Assembly (NCBI RefSeq): GCF_028858725.1
Contig: NC_084774.1
Span: 3,818,001-3,882,000, forward strand
Source of the DNA: Colius striatus
Taxonomy: Eukaryota > Chordata > Aves > Coliiformes > Coliidae
Reading direction: 5' to 3'
DNA: 64,000 nucleotides
Part shown: one piece after another, positions 25,201 to 37,039 of the stretch
Layout: each line of letters starts with the position of its first letter
Position numbering within the stretch: position 1 is the stretch's first letter
The notes under the pieces: generated by a model
Databases searched by the model: none
The model's input: the letters and a program-made list of their open reading frames with translations, nothing else
What the model was told of the DNA's origin: nothing
Program-made: the position numbers and the translations under genes

Positions 25201-28011
25201 AACTCAGCAGATGCCACAAATGAAGGTTATTAAGGACTTAGGGCAAACTGTTAGTGGCTCAGCTGCTGTTGCTGCTGCCAGCCTGTGCATGGGCAGTTGA
25301 GGGGAGCTCTGGCTTTGTGGACATTTCAGTGTACTCTTTGGCTCACAGCATGTTTGGATAGCAAACAGCAAATTATTTAGCCACTCTCAATCCAGTATTA
25401 ACTAAATCACTTGGAGGATAAAAGATGTCTGTTGATTTCAAAGGACTCCATCTCAAACCCCAGTAATGCTTTTACTTCTGGAAGAAGAGGCTCTGAAACT
25501 GAAAACAAACCCCACAGGTTGCCAGGCAGCTCCTGGATCATTTTTTGGTTTCTGTAATATCCTTTTTTCAATTGGAATGACCCAGAAGTTTGCTTGAAAA
25601 CAAAGAAGGCTCCCTGTGGCAAATACAGGCTCATTCATTCACTTTCTTTCAGTTTCTTTGTAAAATACCAAATCTTCTAAGAGCTGGACTCGTTTTCCAT
25701 GGCACTCATCAAAGGTGTCATTAATGAACATAATTTGACAGAACTTGTTCAGAAAAACCATTTTTCCCTTCAGAAGACTCTCAGAGAGCAGGAACTCAGT
25801 GTCAAAAACACCTCAAAGATTCCTCCCATGCATGAAGCATCATGACTGGAGGGGAAAGGCACCAAAAAGGGCCGTGGGATGGAAATCAGATGCCTGTTTG
25901 GCCAAGGCAACCACATACCCTGTAATGCAGTATGATTATCACCAGTAGCAGGCCATAAGCCTCACACCAAGCTTGCAAAACCTCAGGACTGAGAGATGTG
26001 GGATGCAATAAGAGGAACACAGGTGTGGGGTGGTAGGAGCTGGGGCACGGGCTGGCATTGAGAACCTCACAGCTGTAAACAACTTACTAGTGATCTGTTA
26101 AAGAAATGCTGACCAGCAGCCAGGCAAAGCTGGGTTTAGGTGTGACAGGGCACACAGGAGCAGAATCAAATAGCTGAAAAGGCCACTGCACATGATAAAT
26201 GTAGACATAACACAGCTGCAGACCATGAGGGAAGAAATAGTAGAGTAAAGGCTTCTTTGCTCAATGGAGAAAGAGCAAAGGTGTAAAGGGACATTAGCAA
26301 ATCTAAAGAAATGACCCCAAGAGCAAGCAAACCAAATTCACCACCAGGAACATTATTTCCTCACCAAAGTACACAGGTGCTGACAACTTGCTGTGACATC
26401 CCTCCTTGCTACCACAACAAAAGCACCAACCTCAAGCACCAGGGGATCAAGGGATGAGCATAACCCCTCAAAAAGGAGCAGAACAACACTTTCATCATGT
26501 TCTTTTCCTGTAACAAAATATTATCTGACCATGATTGAACTGCTAAGATACTCTGTATATCAGCAATATGTGCTTGGCTCTACCTACATATAAGAGGTGC
26601 TTCCTTATTGCCCATAAAGATTTTGTGCATAACATTAGCAGCATCAGTTTCTGAGTGAAGAGAGTCTCAGCACCAGTTGTCATTTCTCTGTTCTTTAATA
26701 GGATTTGGTAACTACTTTCCTTCTGATTGGGTTTTCCTGCAGAGGGAACTCTCCCAGCTGCAGCCAGTGTTGCTCACTCCCCATCTGTTCTCCCTGAAGA
26801 AACCTTTGCAAAGACACCGTGAGGAATCCTCAGTTCCTCTGCTGAAGCCACAAGTTAATATTCTGTTCCACTCAGTGCCTTAAAGCTGCAGCGAGAGCCC
26901 CGGAGTCAGGGCTCAGTGCATCGTCCCTTATCTCACAGCACCATCTCGTGGGAGGCTGCTGTTTGAAACAGCCACCAGCAAAATCACCAACTTGGTTTAA
27001 AACCACTTCCAAGAGCCTCCCCACTCTTCCCACAGCTTCAAATCTCTTCAAGAAGCTGCCTTGGTGCAGCAGGACCAGTGCTGCAGCTCTGCAGGGCTTG
27101 CACTGCCTCCTGAGTGCAACTAAACCAGAGAGCCCTCCACCATGGCACAGCCACGCTGCTTCCAGGAGGAAGCAAGACACCATCACATTGCAAAAGCCAC
27201 CCTCATCAGCACGATGGGAAAGGTCAAGGCTCAGAGCAGAAGTGCAGCAACCATCTAGCCCATTGAGAAAGTGCCCTGTTGTGGTTCTTTCCTTCACAGA
27301 AGACCTTTGAGTGCCGCCTGCTCAGCTCTCAGGACATAACCTGTGTGAGCAAGAGCCTGTGCAAGTCCCCATGTCGTGTGGCCATGTCCAACAGCTGGCA
27401 AAGCCTCCAGCTCCTCAGCTGTAACAACCTTCCTCCAGCTCCAATCAAATAGCCCTGAAAAGTCTTCCCAGACAAAGCCATAAGGAGGTGTCATAAAACC
27501 TCTCTTTGGGCAGCCCAAGGACCCAAAAGCCCATGTCCCAAGGATGTATGAGAGAGGCTTACATGAGAGAAAGGCCAAAGGAACGTTTGTATTTGTGTTT
27601 CACTGCTTGGAGGTCATGATTCAAGTGAATCAGCTGTTGCTTGAGTGATTTTGCCCATAAGATTTCCCACCCCAGGACTGCTGTATGGGAAGGAAGGGGG
27701 GAAGCAGCCTCCATGGCAGGCAAGGCTCCTGGCCAGAGGCTGTGCCAGGCTCAGTCCATCATTCCTCCTGAGGCTTCCCATTGGTGAAACAAACACAAAT
27801 GTTAAAATCAGGAGGAGTTGATTACATTTTACTGATTTTTCTGCCTAAGTTGATGGAAAAGGCTTGATTTCAGCTGTCTCTGGAGCCTGTCTGCAGCTGC
27901 AGATGATTTGCTGGGACACAGGGAGAACCAGAAGAAACTGTGCTCCCAAGGCTGGGTGGTGCAGGGTCCCACCATGGGGCATGGCCACAATGCTTGCCAC
28001 CCTCCAGAAAA
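22206..28011. other. Intergenic DNA, no gene recognised
   Basis: No protein-like frame with splice sites was found. The segment 22860-23000 ('ttttgtattcctccttagtaatttgacccag') resembles a decayed internal LINE segment of the same ancient type as the relic at 21990, but the match is short. A 66-bp tandem duplication at 24386-24530 is listed separately. The 141- and 94-codon minus-strand frames around 26872-27578 do not resemble known proteins. Confidence 0.5.
24386..24530. repeat. 66-bp tandem repeat, two copies plus a partial third
   Basis: The segment beginning 'tgagatctcagccatgtgga' at 24386 recurs at 24452 with a few substitutions, and its first bases recur again at 24518 ('tgagatgttcata'). 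The spacing is 66 bp both times. The copies differ at only a few positions, so the duplication is fairly young. No gene overlaps it. Confidence 0.9.
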
Positions 28012-28155
28012 GTGGTGGGGTCACCAAGCCTGGAGATATTTAAAAGACACATAGGTGGGTATAGATGGGGGGACATGTGGTGGGTTTGCCAGTAAGAGGC
28101 CAGTGGTTGGATTCAATGAGCTTAGAGGTGTTTTCCAACCAAAATGATTCCAAAA
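28012..28155 (+). mobile_element. CR1 LINE 3' fragment
   Basis: The sequence 'ccaagcctggagatatttaaaagacacatag' followed by 'ggttggattcaatgagcttagaggtgttttccaaccaaaatgattcc' is a sense-strand CR1 3' end. The usual 'gatcttagaggtcttttccaacc' and 'aatgattct' tail can be recognised. It belongs to a different, more diverged CR1 group than the other copies here. Confidence 0.8.
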
Positions 28156-31100
28156 GCATCACCTAAGGCCATTTCAATGGCACTGCTCACGCTGATGTGC
28201 ATCCCCACCAATTTCTCTCCCCACAGAAACAACTTCTGCTGCCTCCTTATCAAAAATATCACCCTTCTGAGCCAGCGCTGCAACGAGAAAACAGGAGCAG
28301 CAAACAGCTGCTGTCTGCTACAAGCATTTGACACAAAGCATATCAAATTAGCTCTCCAACTCAGCAGCTAATGCCTCATACCTACAGATCTCAGCAGCAC
28401 ATCACCCTTGGCCACATGCTGGGAATCCCATTTGGTAAGCATCAGTCTGCACACAGAGGCAGAAGCCCCAGATGTTTGGCCACAGCTCCCACACACGTAC
28501 CCAAAACTAAGATTTAGCCTCCAGGCTTGCAACTGTAGGAGCTCAGTGCTTCCCATTCCTTCAGATACCAGCCCCAAAGGGTTATTAATGTGCACAGTTT
28601 CTAGCAGCACACTGGAAATGTGGCATGGCAGGCATCCATTAAGCTCTCAGGTATCCTGCTGAGCTAACATCCAGGCTGATTTATTTTCCCAACCAGAGCG
28701 AGTGAGATCTTGGTGATGAGGCAAACACTGTGCCTGCTGGTCCCACAGTCAGGATCAGACAGGTAGCAGAGCAAACACCTCTGCCCATTTAGACCTCCCT
28801 GAGGAAGGAGACAGCAGACAGAGGCACTTGCAGTTGTTTTATCCATCCACAGATGGTCTTTGCATTGCAGTGACTTATGACCACGACACGTCCAGCCCTG
28901 TGGAGCTCAGCAGGGCAGAAAACAAGGTGCACCCTACTGCTTTGAGCATCGTCTGAATGAACCAACCCTTGCTATAATGTTCCATTATTTCATGTCCTGG
29001 AGCCTGTTTTGCACAGATTTTGCACAGATACCATCAGCATTTTGTTCTCTCTCCCATGCAGGAGCCAGCTGTAAGCTTAAACTTAAGCTCCCAAAACATC
29101 CCAAGAGTCTCCTCTCCATTTGTTAACCATTTATCATACTACCAGCCCATCAGCTCCCCAGTGCTTCCACACCAGACTCACAGGGTAATCAAACCTGGCT
29201 CATGCTTTCTTTTTAGGAGAAAAGTGGCTAAGAGGCAAAGACAGGAAAGATTTGCTATCAGCATCCAGACCTTTGGGAATTCAAACCCAACATGGAAAAG
29301 CTTCAGTCATATTTCAAAGTCTGCTGTGATCAAGTGGGAGACTAACATTTCTGCCTACACACTAGGACCTTCTTATAGCTAGACATCAGAGGCAAGGTTA
29401 GAGATCAGACCCTCTATTTCAGAACCACAAACTCTCAGTAACTAAACTGAAAGAGGTTTTCCATTAATGAGCAGTAATTAGGGCTGCTGCTCACAGCCAA
29501 GCAGCTCTGATTCCATCCAAAGGTGGTAGCTCTGCTCCTATGCCCTGACCAACTCCTTGCAGAGGCTTTACTTGCCATCTTCAGTGCAGAATGGGATCTT
29601 TCTGTCCCATTTTGTCTTGTTTCCTGACTATCCTGCCAGCTTTCTTTGGGGTTTGTTTCTATATCTGCTCTTCTCCAGTTCACTGTCAATATTAATTCAT
29701 TTCATTCAGCTCTGTGCTGTCTGGGAGAGTTTCAAGTGTGTCAGGGCAGTTAGGAAAGGAGAAAAGCCCTGAGCCCCAGCTTTAAGGGAGATGCAACCTA
29801 AGGTAAGATTTAGACTAAGCACTTGTTTCCTACCTGGCACCTCTTGTGTGGGAGCAGTCACAAGATGTTTTCAGTTCTGGATCCAGGCAATGGCAGGACC
29901 CTGAGTGGGGAGATGTGAGTGTGTCTGGACAGTGAGAGAGAAGAAAGCCCTGAGGCCCAGCTTTGGTGGAGATTCTGATGTGTCACTGAGGGAAGATTAA
30001 GGCTGAGCACTTCTTCCCTTCCTGGAACTTCTCATGTGGGAACAGTCACAAGACACTTCCCATTTTAGAGACCAGCCCCAGAGTTTTGAGATGAAAGCAT
30101 GTTTGTGCAATGAAGTAAGCACAAAAGCTCCAGCTTTGGTGGAGACTGATGTGCCCCTCAGGGAAGGTTAAGGGTGGGCATTCCTTTCCTTTCTGGCATC
30201 TCTCTTGTAGGAGCAGTCACAAGACATTTTCAGTTTTGGATCAGGGTCCTGGCAACCTTCCCTCATCCCTCACCAACATCTCCAGAACTTCTCCTGCACT
30301 GCACAGCAAGGGTGCAAGTGGGCAGGATAGAGGAACAGGGCTGAGACAAGCCATCTAAGTTTCAGTTTCTAAGTGAACTGGGCATCTACCTTATATTAAG
30401 TGCTTGCTTCTTATTCAGTAGGATTCTTTTTCACAGCATTCAGTATTTAGAAGTTGTTTTGATTTACTGGTATTGTATGCTCTGAAGACTTTACAGGGCT
30501 TAAATCTCACAAAGGAATCCCATTTTATTCAAGCTCTGAGGTGAGAGCAGTGCCTGTGTCTGCTTTCCTCCTGAAAAGGCACACTGTTAAAGCCAAATTC
30601 CCCTGCTTCATACTGACCTGACACAATCCTGCTGAGCTTCAGAAGAGAAGCTGAGGGCATGGGCCAAAGAGGTGCAGCTGCAGGGCAGCAGCATCCCCAG
30701 CACTGCTGCTACAGGGCTGCAGTACCCACCTTCTATGGAGCAGAGGAAGAGCCACAGCTCCCACTGCTTTTGACAGAGCTTTTGATGCAAACCCTTTTGG
30801 ACACTGAGGTTGTTCAAAACTTGAATTCAGGGGGATTTTGTAAGTGGGCCATCCTCTTTTAGCTGAACTAAATCCCCTTGGACTTTGAGGGCTTGGTCTC
30901 TGCACTGGCTCTTCTCTCCATTTTGCAGCCTGAGCTTCACTCTGTTAATTAAAATTAGTCTTTAAACAGCACATGAAACAGATTTGAAAGATGAGGAGGA
31001 AATGGTAAATCTAAGGCATGAGGGATGCAGTGGTGAAGGGCTCCCTCACATCATCAAAGATGCCTTCTTACCATATCTTAAATCCATTCAAAGCTGTTGG

Positions 31101-32182
31101 CTTGCTTTTCACCTACATCCAGCCTTGCTCCACACCTGTGGACACCCCCAGTCCTCTTCCTTGCAGGAACCTGCTGCCTCAGTCTTCACTCACAGCCCTT
31201 CTTCCTTCCTACAAGAGGACAGAAAGTTTCATCATTGAGCCTGATCAGCAACTGCTGCCTGAGCAAACAGCTTCACAGAGAGAGCCTTGAGCAACCAGCA
31301 TGAACACTACAAGCCCTAAAAAGCTACACAGAGCCATTTGCTGCTTCTTCCAAACCCTGAGAATTTGTATCCAGATTTCTCCTAGAAGATCATGCTGAGA
31401 AAGATCTCTGGTCACCCAAGCTAAAGCAACCAGGATGAGGTGCCCAAGAATATGCATCACAGCCATGGTCTGTAGCCACAGAACCCAGCATGGCATAGAG
31501 CTCACTGACAGGGGAGCAGCAGCACAGCAACCACTGAAACTCCCCCATCAAGGGCTATACCCCTCACTAGGACAAATGCTCTTTGCAATACAGCTCTCTC
31601 TGGAGCTTTCCACCCTCACAGAAATACTCCAGGCATGCAGCTCCTTAGGGCTGGCAGCCACAAACACATCCTCTGTACACAAGGGAGCCTGTTCACAAAT
31701 CAGCTACCAGATTGCAGAGCCATTGCACCTGACCTCATGCTTACTGCCTTCTGGGAAGACAGCAGAAGCAGATTAGGACTGCAGCAAGAGTTCTCATCTT
31801 TGAGAAACTATCCCAGGAAGTGCCCCAGCCAAGAGCTCAGCAGCCTGAGTCTGGGCTTAAATGGGGCTCCAGGACCAGCCATGGAGGGGTGAGTGAGGTC
31901 CCAGGTGAGGCTCAGCAGGGATTCAGGCTTATTAGGGCACTCAGGCATGCTGGTAGTTGTTGGGTAAGTAGAAATGCTGCTTGGGTGAGGGGAGTTGAGC
32001 CTCCATGATGAACTCCTAGCTCAGCTGATGGAGAATATTGACTGAGGTATAATGGCAGGTCCAAAAGAAAAGGTTGGATGTGGATAGTTTTGTTACTTTG
32101 TGTTTAGTTTCTGTACCTATCCTGCTACTAAGTATTGGCCTCATGTTACCTGTTTTTTAAAGCTACAAAGTGCAGTTTCAAC
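28156..32182. other. Intergenic DNA with a 180-bp tandem array
   Basis: No gene is recognised. Apart from the three-copy array at about 29722-30258, I see no repeat signature. Open frames are short (up to about 120 codons) and none has family features. Confidence 0.5.
29722..30258. repeat. Tandem array, three diverged copies of about 170-190 bp
   Basis: Three successive blocks share the same order of motifs: a 'gaagaaagccctgag-cccagcttt' segment, then 'gagggaag-tta', a 'ttcctttcctggca' segment, 'gtgggagcagtcacaagac' and 'ttttcagttttggatc'. The anchor 'cagtcacaaga' lies at 29855, 30043 and 30214, giving spacings of 188 and 171 bp. The copies have diverged clearly by both substitutions and indels, so the array is older than the other tandem repeats in the window. 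Confidence 0.85.
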
Positions 32183-32185
32183 TCT

Positions 32186-32595
32186 TAGAATCACAGAATG
32201 GTGGGGGTTGGAAGGGACCTCTAGAGATCATCCAGTCCAATCCCCTGCAGAAGCAGGTTCACCTAGATCAGGTCACACAGGAACGTGTCCAGGTGGGTCT
32301 TGAAGCCCTCCAAGGAAGGAGCCTCCACACCTTCCCTGGGCAGCCTGGGCCAGGGCTCCCTCACTGAAACAGGGAAAGAGTTTTTTCTTATGTTTAAGTG
32401 GAGCATTTTGTGTTCCAGCTTCATCCCATCACCCCTTGTCCTGTTGCTGGCTACTACAGAAAAAAAGTGCTGTCCCAACCTCCTGATACCCACCCTTTAG
32501 ATACTTATAAATGTTAATAAGATCCCCCCTCAGTCTCCTCTTCTCCAGACTAAACAGCCCCAGTTCTCTTCTTCTGACTGTTCAAGGACTGCCTT
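32186..32595 (-). mobile_element. CR1 LINE fragment (group A)
   Basis: It starts 'agaatcacagaatggtgggggttggaagggacc', the reverse complement of a CR1 3' end, and runs through 'ggaacgtgtccaggtgggtcttgaa', 'ctgggcagcctgggccagggctccctca' and 'agatcccccctcagtctcctcttctccag'. It belongs to the same subgroup as the copies at 33471, 37040, 38578 and 63560, which share the 'aggtcacacaggaacgtgtcc' or closely related segment. Confidence 0.95.
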
Positions 32596-33470
32596 GGACT
32601 TTTGGCTACAAAGCCTTCTCTAAAAGCTGGGTGTAAATACAGCTGGGCTTGCACTGGGGTCAAAGCTCCAGTCTCTGAGCACTGCTATGGTTTCAGCTTT
32701 ACTGGTTTTCTTCTTTCTCTTTCTACTATGTACAGTTTTTCAGAAGCTACATATGTGTGCTGGAGACTTCTTACCAGCTAATTTGAGCTCAGCACATCTG
32801 TGTAGCTGCCCATCCTTAAAGACTTTCAGACAGCAGGAGGTGATAGTTCCTCAGTGGCCAAGTTAAGTAAAGAGAACAATTTGTTTAGGCTTTTCTTTAT
32901 GTATTCTTGAGTCTTTGGTTGAACCATGGAGTTGCTGTCCTTCCTCCCTCCCCAGCTTGGACCCATGGCTGAATCTTCTCAGTTGTCCTTGGTGACTGTA
33001 GGGAGGGTGGATCAATGCCCATAACTGCTCTCAGGTGGCTTGGTACCCCAAAAGCATGAGTCTCCCCCTAAAAAGCAGCTCCCAGGTGCACTGCTGCAGA
33101 GAAAGGGAGGGGGGAGCACTGAGACCTGCCCTGACTGGGTTTTATACTCATAACATTGGTAAAATATTTTGCTGGGTAGGCAGAAGAAAGATAATAGATG
33201 ACTAATTAGCACCCTTTAAACAGCAGCCTCATCTTTGCAGGGTCACAGTTTCCCTGCCACATCCCCATCAGGGACATGGGAGCAAAAGGAAGGCTTTGTC
33301 TTGCTAACATGTTTGCCTGTAGTGCCCTGAATGGGATGCTGGAACTCTGAGCAGTGATGCAGGAGAGCTGTGAGCTCTGCCCCTCACTGCTCCAGGGGGA
33401 AGGGCACAAAAGCACCCCAAGCACCAGGCATGGAGGTGTAAAAGGCAAAGAAAGGGTGAGTGAAGCCTAA
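32596..33470. other. Intergenic DNA between two CR1 copies
   Basis: No gene is recognised. Positions 33037-33125 ('gcttggtaccccaaaag' onward) are similar to 34507-34590; this pair is listed separately. The rest shows nothing identifiable. Confidence 0.5.
33037..33125 (+). repeat. Unclassified dispersed repeat, copy 1
   Basis: This stretch ('ggcttggtaccccaaaag', then 'cagctcccaggtgcactgctgcagaga') aligns by eye with 34507-34590, with scattered substitutions and small gaps. The two copies are in direct orientation about 1.47 kb apart. The repeat is not CR1. It could be a fragment of an LTR or another unlisted family, but no terminal features were found. Confidence 0.65.
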
Positions 33471-33800
33471 ATCACAGAATGGTGGGGGTTGGAAGAGACC
33501 TCTAGAGATCATCTAGTCCAACCCCCTGCAGAAGCAGGGTCACCTAGATCAGGTCACACAGGAACGTGTCCAGGTTGGTCTTGAAACCCTCCAAGGAAGG
33601 AGCCTCCACACCCTCCCTGGGCAGCCTGTGCCAGGGCTCCCTCACTCCAACACTGAAACGGTTTCTTCTTATGTGTAATTGGAACTTTTTGTGTTCCCAT
33701 CACCCCTTGTCCTGTTGCTACATACAGTAGGAAAAAGGGATGTCCCAGCCTCCTGACACCCCCCATTCACATACGTGTAAATATCAACGAGATCCCCTTG
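33471..33800 (-). mobile_element. CR1 LINE fragment (group A)
   Basis: It opens with 'atcacagaatggtgggggttggaagagacctctagagatc' and follows the copy at 32186 almost base for base through 'ccaaggaaggagcctccacacc' to 'gagatcccct'. It is inserted on the minus strand and 5'-truncated. The close match to its neighbour 1.3 kb away shows both come from the same recently active subfamily. Confidence 0.95.
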
Positions 33801-34060
33801 AAGCGACTTTGCATCACACTGGCGTGTAAATACGAACGTAGCACGGGTATGTCTAAGGCTGCAGGGGTGCTCCTGCCCCTGACCCGCGTCCTCCGCGGGC
33901 TGCGCAGCGGCTGGAAGGCTGCTGGCCGCGCTGCTGGCCGGGCTCGCCAGGTGGCAGCGCAGCCCCGCCGCTGCGCAGCCCGCGGAGCAGCGCCGCAACC
34001 CGCCGCTCGCCACGGACCTCGCCTTGCTTCGGGCTAGCGAGGTGCGGGGCCAGGAGAACA
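33801..34060. promoter_or_regulatory. Isolated CpG-rich block with a perfect inverted repeat
   Basis: CpG dinucleotides are dense between about 33880 and 34050 and sparse on both sides. No recognised exon lies next to the block. It contains a 21-bp perfect inverted repeat, 33891-33911 against 33967-33987 (arm core 'tccgcgggctgcgcagcggc'), with a 55-bp loop. It could be a promoter for an unannotated transcript, a CpG-rich fragment of an unknown repeat, or an orphan CpG island. A 79-codon plus-strand frame across it is arginine/alanine-rich and unconvincing. Confidence 0.5.
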
Positions 34061-34506
34061 CCCATTTCTCTTATAACGATGTGTTTGCCCCTGTCCGAGC
34101 AAAGCAGCTCCTGTGAAGATGAACTAAAGGAGCAGGCAGCCTGGGAGATGCCCTCAGCATCTTGGAGAGCCACTAAATCCCTCTGACCTTTCCCAGACCA
34201 AGGTGCCCATCTCCAGCCTGGGACAGCCAGGCTGCCAGTCGGGGTCCTGGGTAGCTTCCCAAGGGATAAACATGGAGGAGAGATCTTTCTGGAGCAATTT
34301 TCTCCCTGTAGCTCCTCATAAAGACCTCGATGCTGCCACCCTGCAGTGTCACCAGCGTTAGGGACTACCAGGCTGGAGGGATTAAGGTGCTGCCTGTATC
34401 TGACCCAGGACCTGAACTCATGCTCTGCTGCTCTTGCAGAGTCAGATTGCTCAGCATGTGAAAGGAGAGCTGTGCAAGCAGAGTGCAGCCTGGACCTGAG
34501 TGTGCT

Positions 34507-34590
34507 GGCTTGGTACCACAAAAGTAAGAGTATCTCCACAAAAACAGCTCCCAGGAGCACTGCTGCAGAGAGAAGAGGAGCACTAAGAGC
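34507..34590 (+). repeat. Unclassified dispersed repeat, copy 2
   Basis: This is the partner of 33037-33125. 'ggcttggtaccacaaaag' is followed by 'acagctcccaggagcactgctgcagagaga'. It lies within a stretch (34060-34744) where I recognise no gene. A 235-codon minus-strand frame (33853-34560) crosses it and the CpG block, but it has no recognisable domain. Confidence 0.65.
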
Positions 34591-34744
34591 AGCAAACCAG
34601 CCCAGAGTCCCACTGAACCATGCTTTAAGGGCTCAGCAGGCTGGGGAGCTGCTCTGGGACCTGCATCAGGGACAGGGTAAGGCACCATGGGCATCATCAG
34701 GGATGTTTCTATGATAGGAGAGCATGAGCTTTAAGATTCATCCA

Positions 34745-35190
34745 TCTCTGGGGCTGGAGCATGTTCAGAGATGGGCAGTGAAGCTGGGAAAGGGTCTGGA
34801 GCACAAGTATGATGGGGAGCAGTTGAAGACTGAGAGGAGACAGGAGCATTCTCTACAACTCCCTGACAGGAGGCTGCAGGGAGCTGGGGTTTGGTCTCTG
34901 CTCCCAAGTAGTAAGTGAAAGGACAAGAGGAACCAGGCTCAAGTTGCCCCAGGGGAGGTTGAGGTTGGAGCTGAGGCAGAACTGTTTCCCTGAGAGGGGT
35001 GTCAGCCCCTGTGCCAGGCTGCCCAGGGAGCTGGGGGAGTGCCCAGCCCTGGAGGGATCCCAAAGCCGTGGAGCTGAGGTGCTGAGGGCCAGGGGTTAGT
35101 GGTGGGCTGGGCAGGGTGAGGACAGGGCTGGGACTGCAGCAGCTTCAAGGGCTTCTCCAACCAAAATGACTTTATGCTTCTATGCTGGAA
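34745..35190 (+). mobile_element. CR1 LINE fragment (group B)
   Basis: Sense-strand CR1: 'gggtctggagcacaag', 'ctccctgacaggaggctgcag', 'gttgccccaggggaggttgag', 'cagccctggagggatcccaaag', ending 'gggcttctccaaccaaaatgactttatgcttctatgc'. The 3' terminal 'ttctatg' repeat is intact. It has the same orientation as the copies at 43690 and 55265. Confidence 0.95.
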
Positions 35191-37039
35191 GGTGGGGTTG
35201 GCTCAGGGAGAGGCTGTGGGGCTTGTGGCCAGGCTCAGCCAGCACAGGGACCAACCTGTGCCACAGCTGCAGCAACCCCAACACAGCTGGTGTGGGAGTG
35301 GGAGCAGCATGGGACTGCAAATGGGGAGTTCAGGGTGACTCTTATGGTTTGTTCATCTTTGCACTTTTCAGTACCTCACTGCAGGTTGGTGAGATGCTCA
35401 TGGTGTGCCATGGACCTGGCTGCTGCTCTGAACCCAGGCTGCCCTCAGCATCTGGGAAGATTGCTCTGACACCTGATACTCCCATTTAGGGACCATTCCT
35501 GAGCCCAGAGCCCCCATCTCCAAACCTTAATAGCCATTTCAGTGGGCAACACCATCATAGTCTGACATAGAACGCCGTGCTGGCACTGCTGTCTGCTTTC
35601 AGGTCGCTGCTGACACCTTTCAATGCTTGGCTCTTGTTCTTTGTCCTTCCTCTGATGGGATCCAAGCTGTTGGTGCAGGTAAGCAGTGCTCCCCACCCTG
35701 CTGATGCTGGATGGGGTTTGGGATGTGGCTCAGGGCTCTGTGAAAGTAGGAGTCCCTGGAGTCTGGGGAACTGCTCTTTGGGCCCAACAACAGAGTCCTC
35801 ATTTGGTATGGGATAGCAGAGCCCTAAGCTGGGTACCTACTCCTGGGGCAGATCAGCCCCTCTCTCATACCTGGCCAGAGGCTTTTCCTGGCATCTCTCA
35901 GGCAGCAGCAAGTTTAGGAGAAATCAGTATTGATTGTGCTGAGGAAGGTGGCAAACCACAGCAGCCCCGTTGCTATGGTTGCTGCAGAGCAACACCATGT
36001 AGAGCAGCTCTGCAAGCAGATGTGCTGCAGCTGGAAAGCAAAGCCCTTCCCCTAGGTGTGAGCATGGCACAGCAGGCCACACATTGTCCCCTCTGCTCCC
36101 ATTGCCACCCCTGGGATGCTGGCTGTGCCCTTGGCTGTGTGTCCCCATCCTTGTCCCCTACACAGGACCCACCTGGGCAACAAAGACCCCATCAGTGGGG
36201 AGGGGGAAGCTTGGCACTGACACTAAGCAACGCATGTAGGTGCCTAAAAATAACACAATCAGAGGTATTTGTCATTCAAATAGTGTAAATATACACAGTA
36301 CTTAATATCAGAGTCAAATGTTTGAACAAGGAGGGTGTTAGATACTGGCTAAACATTACAACCATTTCTAAATCATTTTTTTCTCCCCAGGAAATTACAG
36401 AATCATCAGTTAATGGGGTTTTCTCAGCTTTGGTCAATATGGTTTGTGCCAGCAGACAGATTCCACAGGTCCTGCTGTACCCTTGGTGCTGAGGGCTCAG
36501 GCTCTGCCTCCTGCCATTCACCAGGGCTCGGTGCTCTTTGCTTTGTGCTTCTTTGCTACAAGTTTTTTAGCACCTTAACCAAAAATACACCTCATCAGAG
36601 GCCTGGAGTGAAGCCAGAGCTGCCACCAAGAGCCAGAGGAGGAGACGCTGTGCAGAGCCCAGATGCAGAAAGGTGTTTGGGGTGAAGACCTGCTGCTGCA
36701 TCCTGGTGCCCACCTGGGCCCTGCCTTTCCCACTCAGAGCAGGTTTTTGGATATGTCTCCCTGACCCCCTGGGCTGCTTATGCCCTTGTCTGCACCAAAC
36801 ACGATGGAATCGATTGCAGTGCAACCTCTGTGAGGTGGTGGCTCAGGAGGTGGTGGTTGGGGTGTGCAGGGTTCGTGTTCCTGTGCCAGGAGTCAGCACT
36901 CACCAGGGAGCCTGTGTGGCACAGCAGGGCAATGCTCCCTCTGCCATCTCTCTATCCCCTCTCCCAGGCCCCAGGGGCCCTTGAGAAGGCCTGGAGGGCA
37001 CTTTCCTTGCCCAAGCTCCATCTCAAGCAGTGCAGACAC
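35191..37039. other. Intergenic DNA, no gene recognised
   Basis: The 200-codon plus-strand frame at 35686-36288 has no recognisable family features and no clear splice or promoter context. Near 35969 'gttgctatggttgc' resembles half of an RFX X-box but lacks the second half-site. The AT-rich segment 36235-36390 interrupts otherwise GC-rich sequence. Confidence 0.5.

Noticed and set aside
33853..34560. 235-codon minus-strand open frame with a hydrophobic start
   Set aside because: The N-terminal leucines look like a signal, but the rest is low-complexity translation of the CpG block and of an unclassified repeat; no family match and no splice context.
35969..35982. X-box-like 'gttgctatggttgc'
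   Set aside because: Only one half-site fits; the second half-site does not match the RFX consensus.
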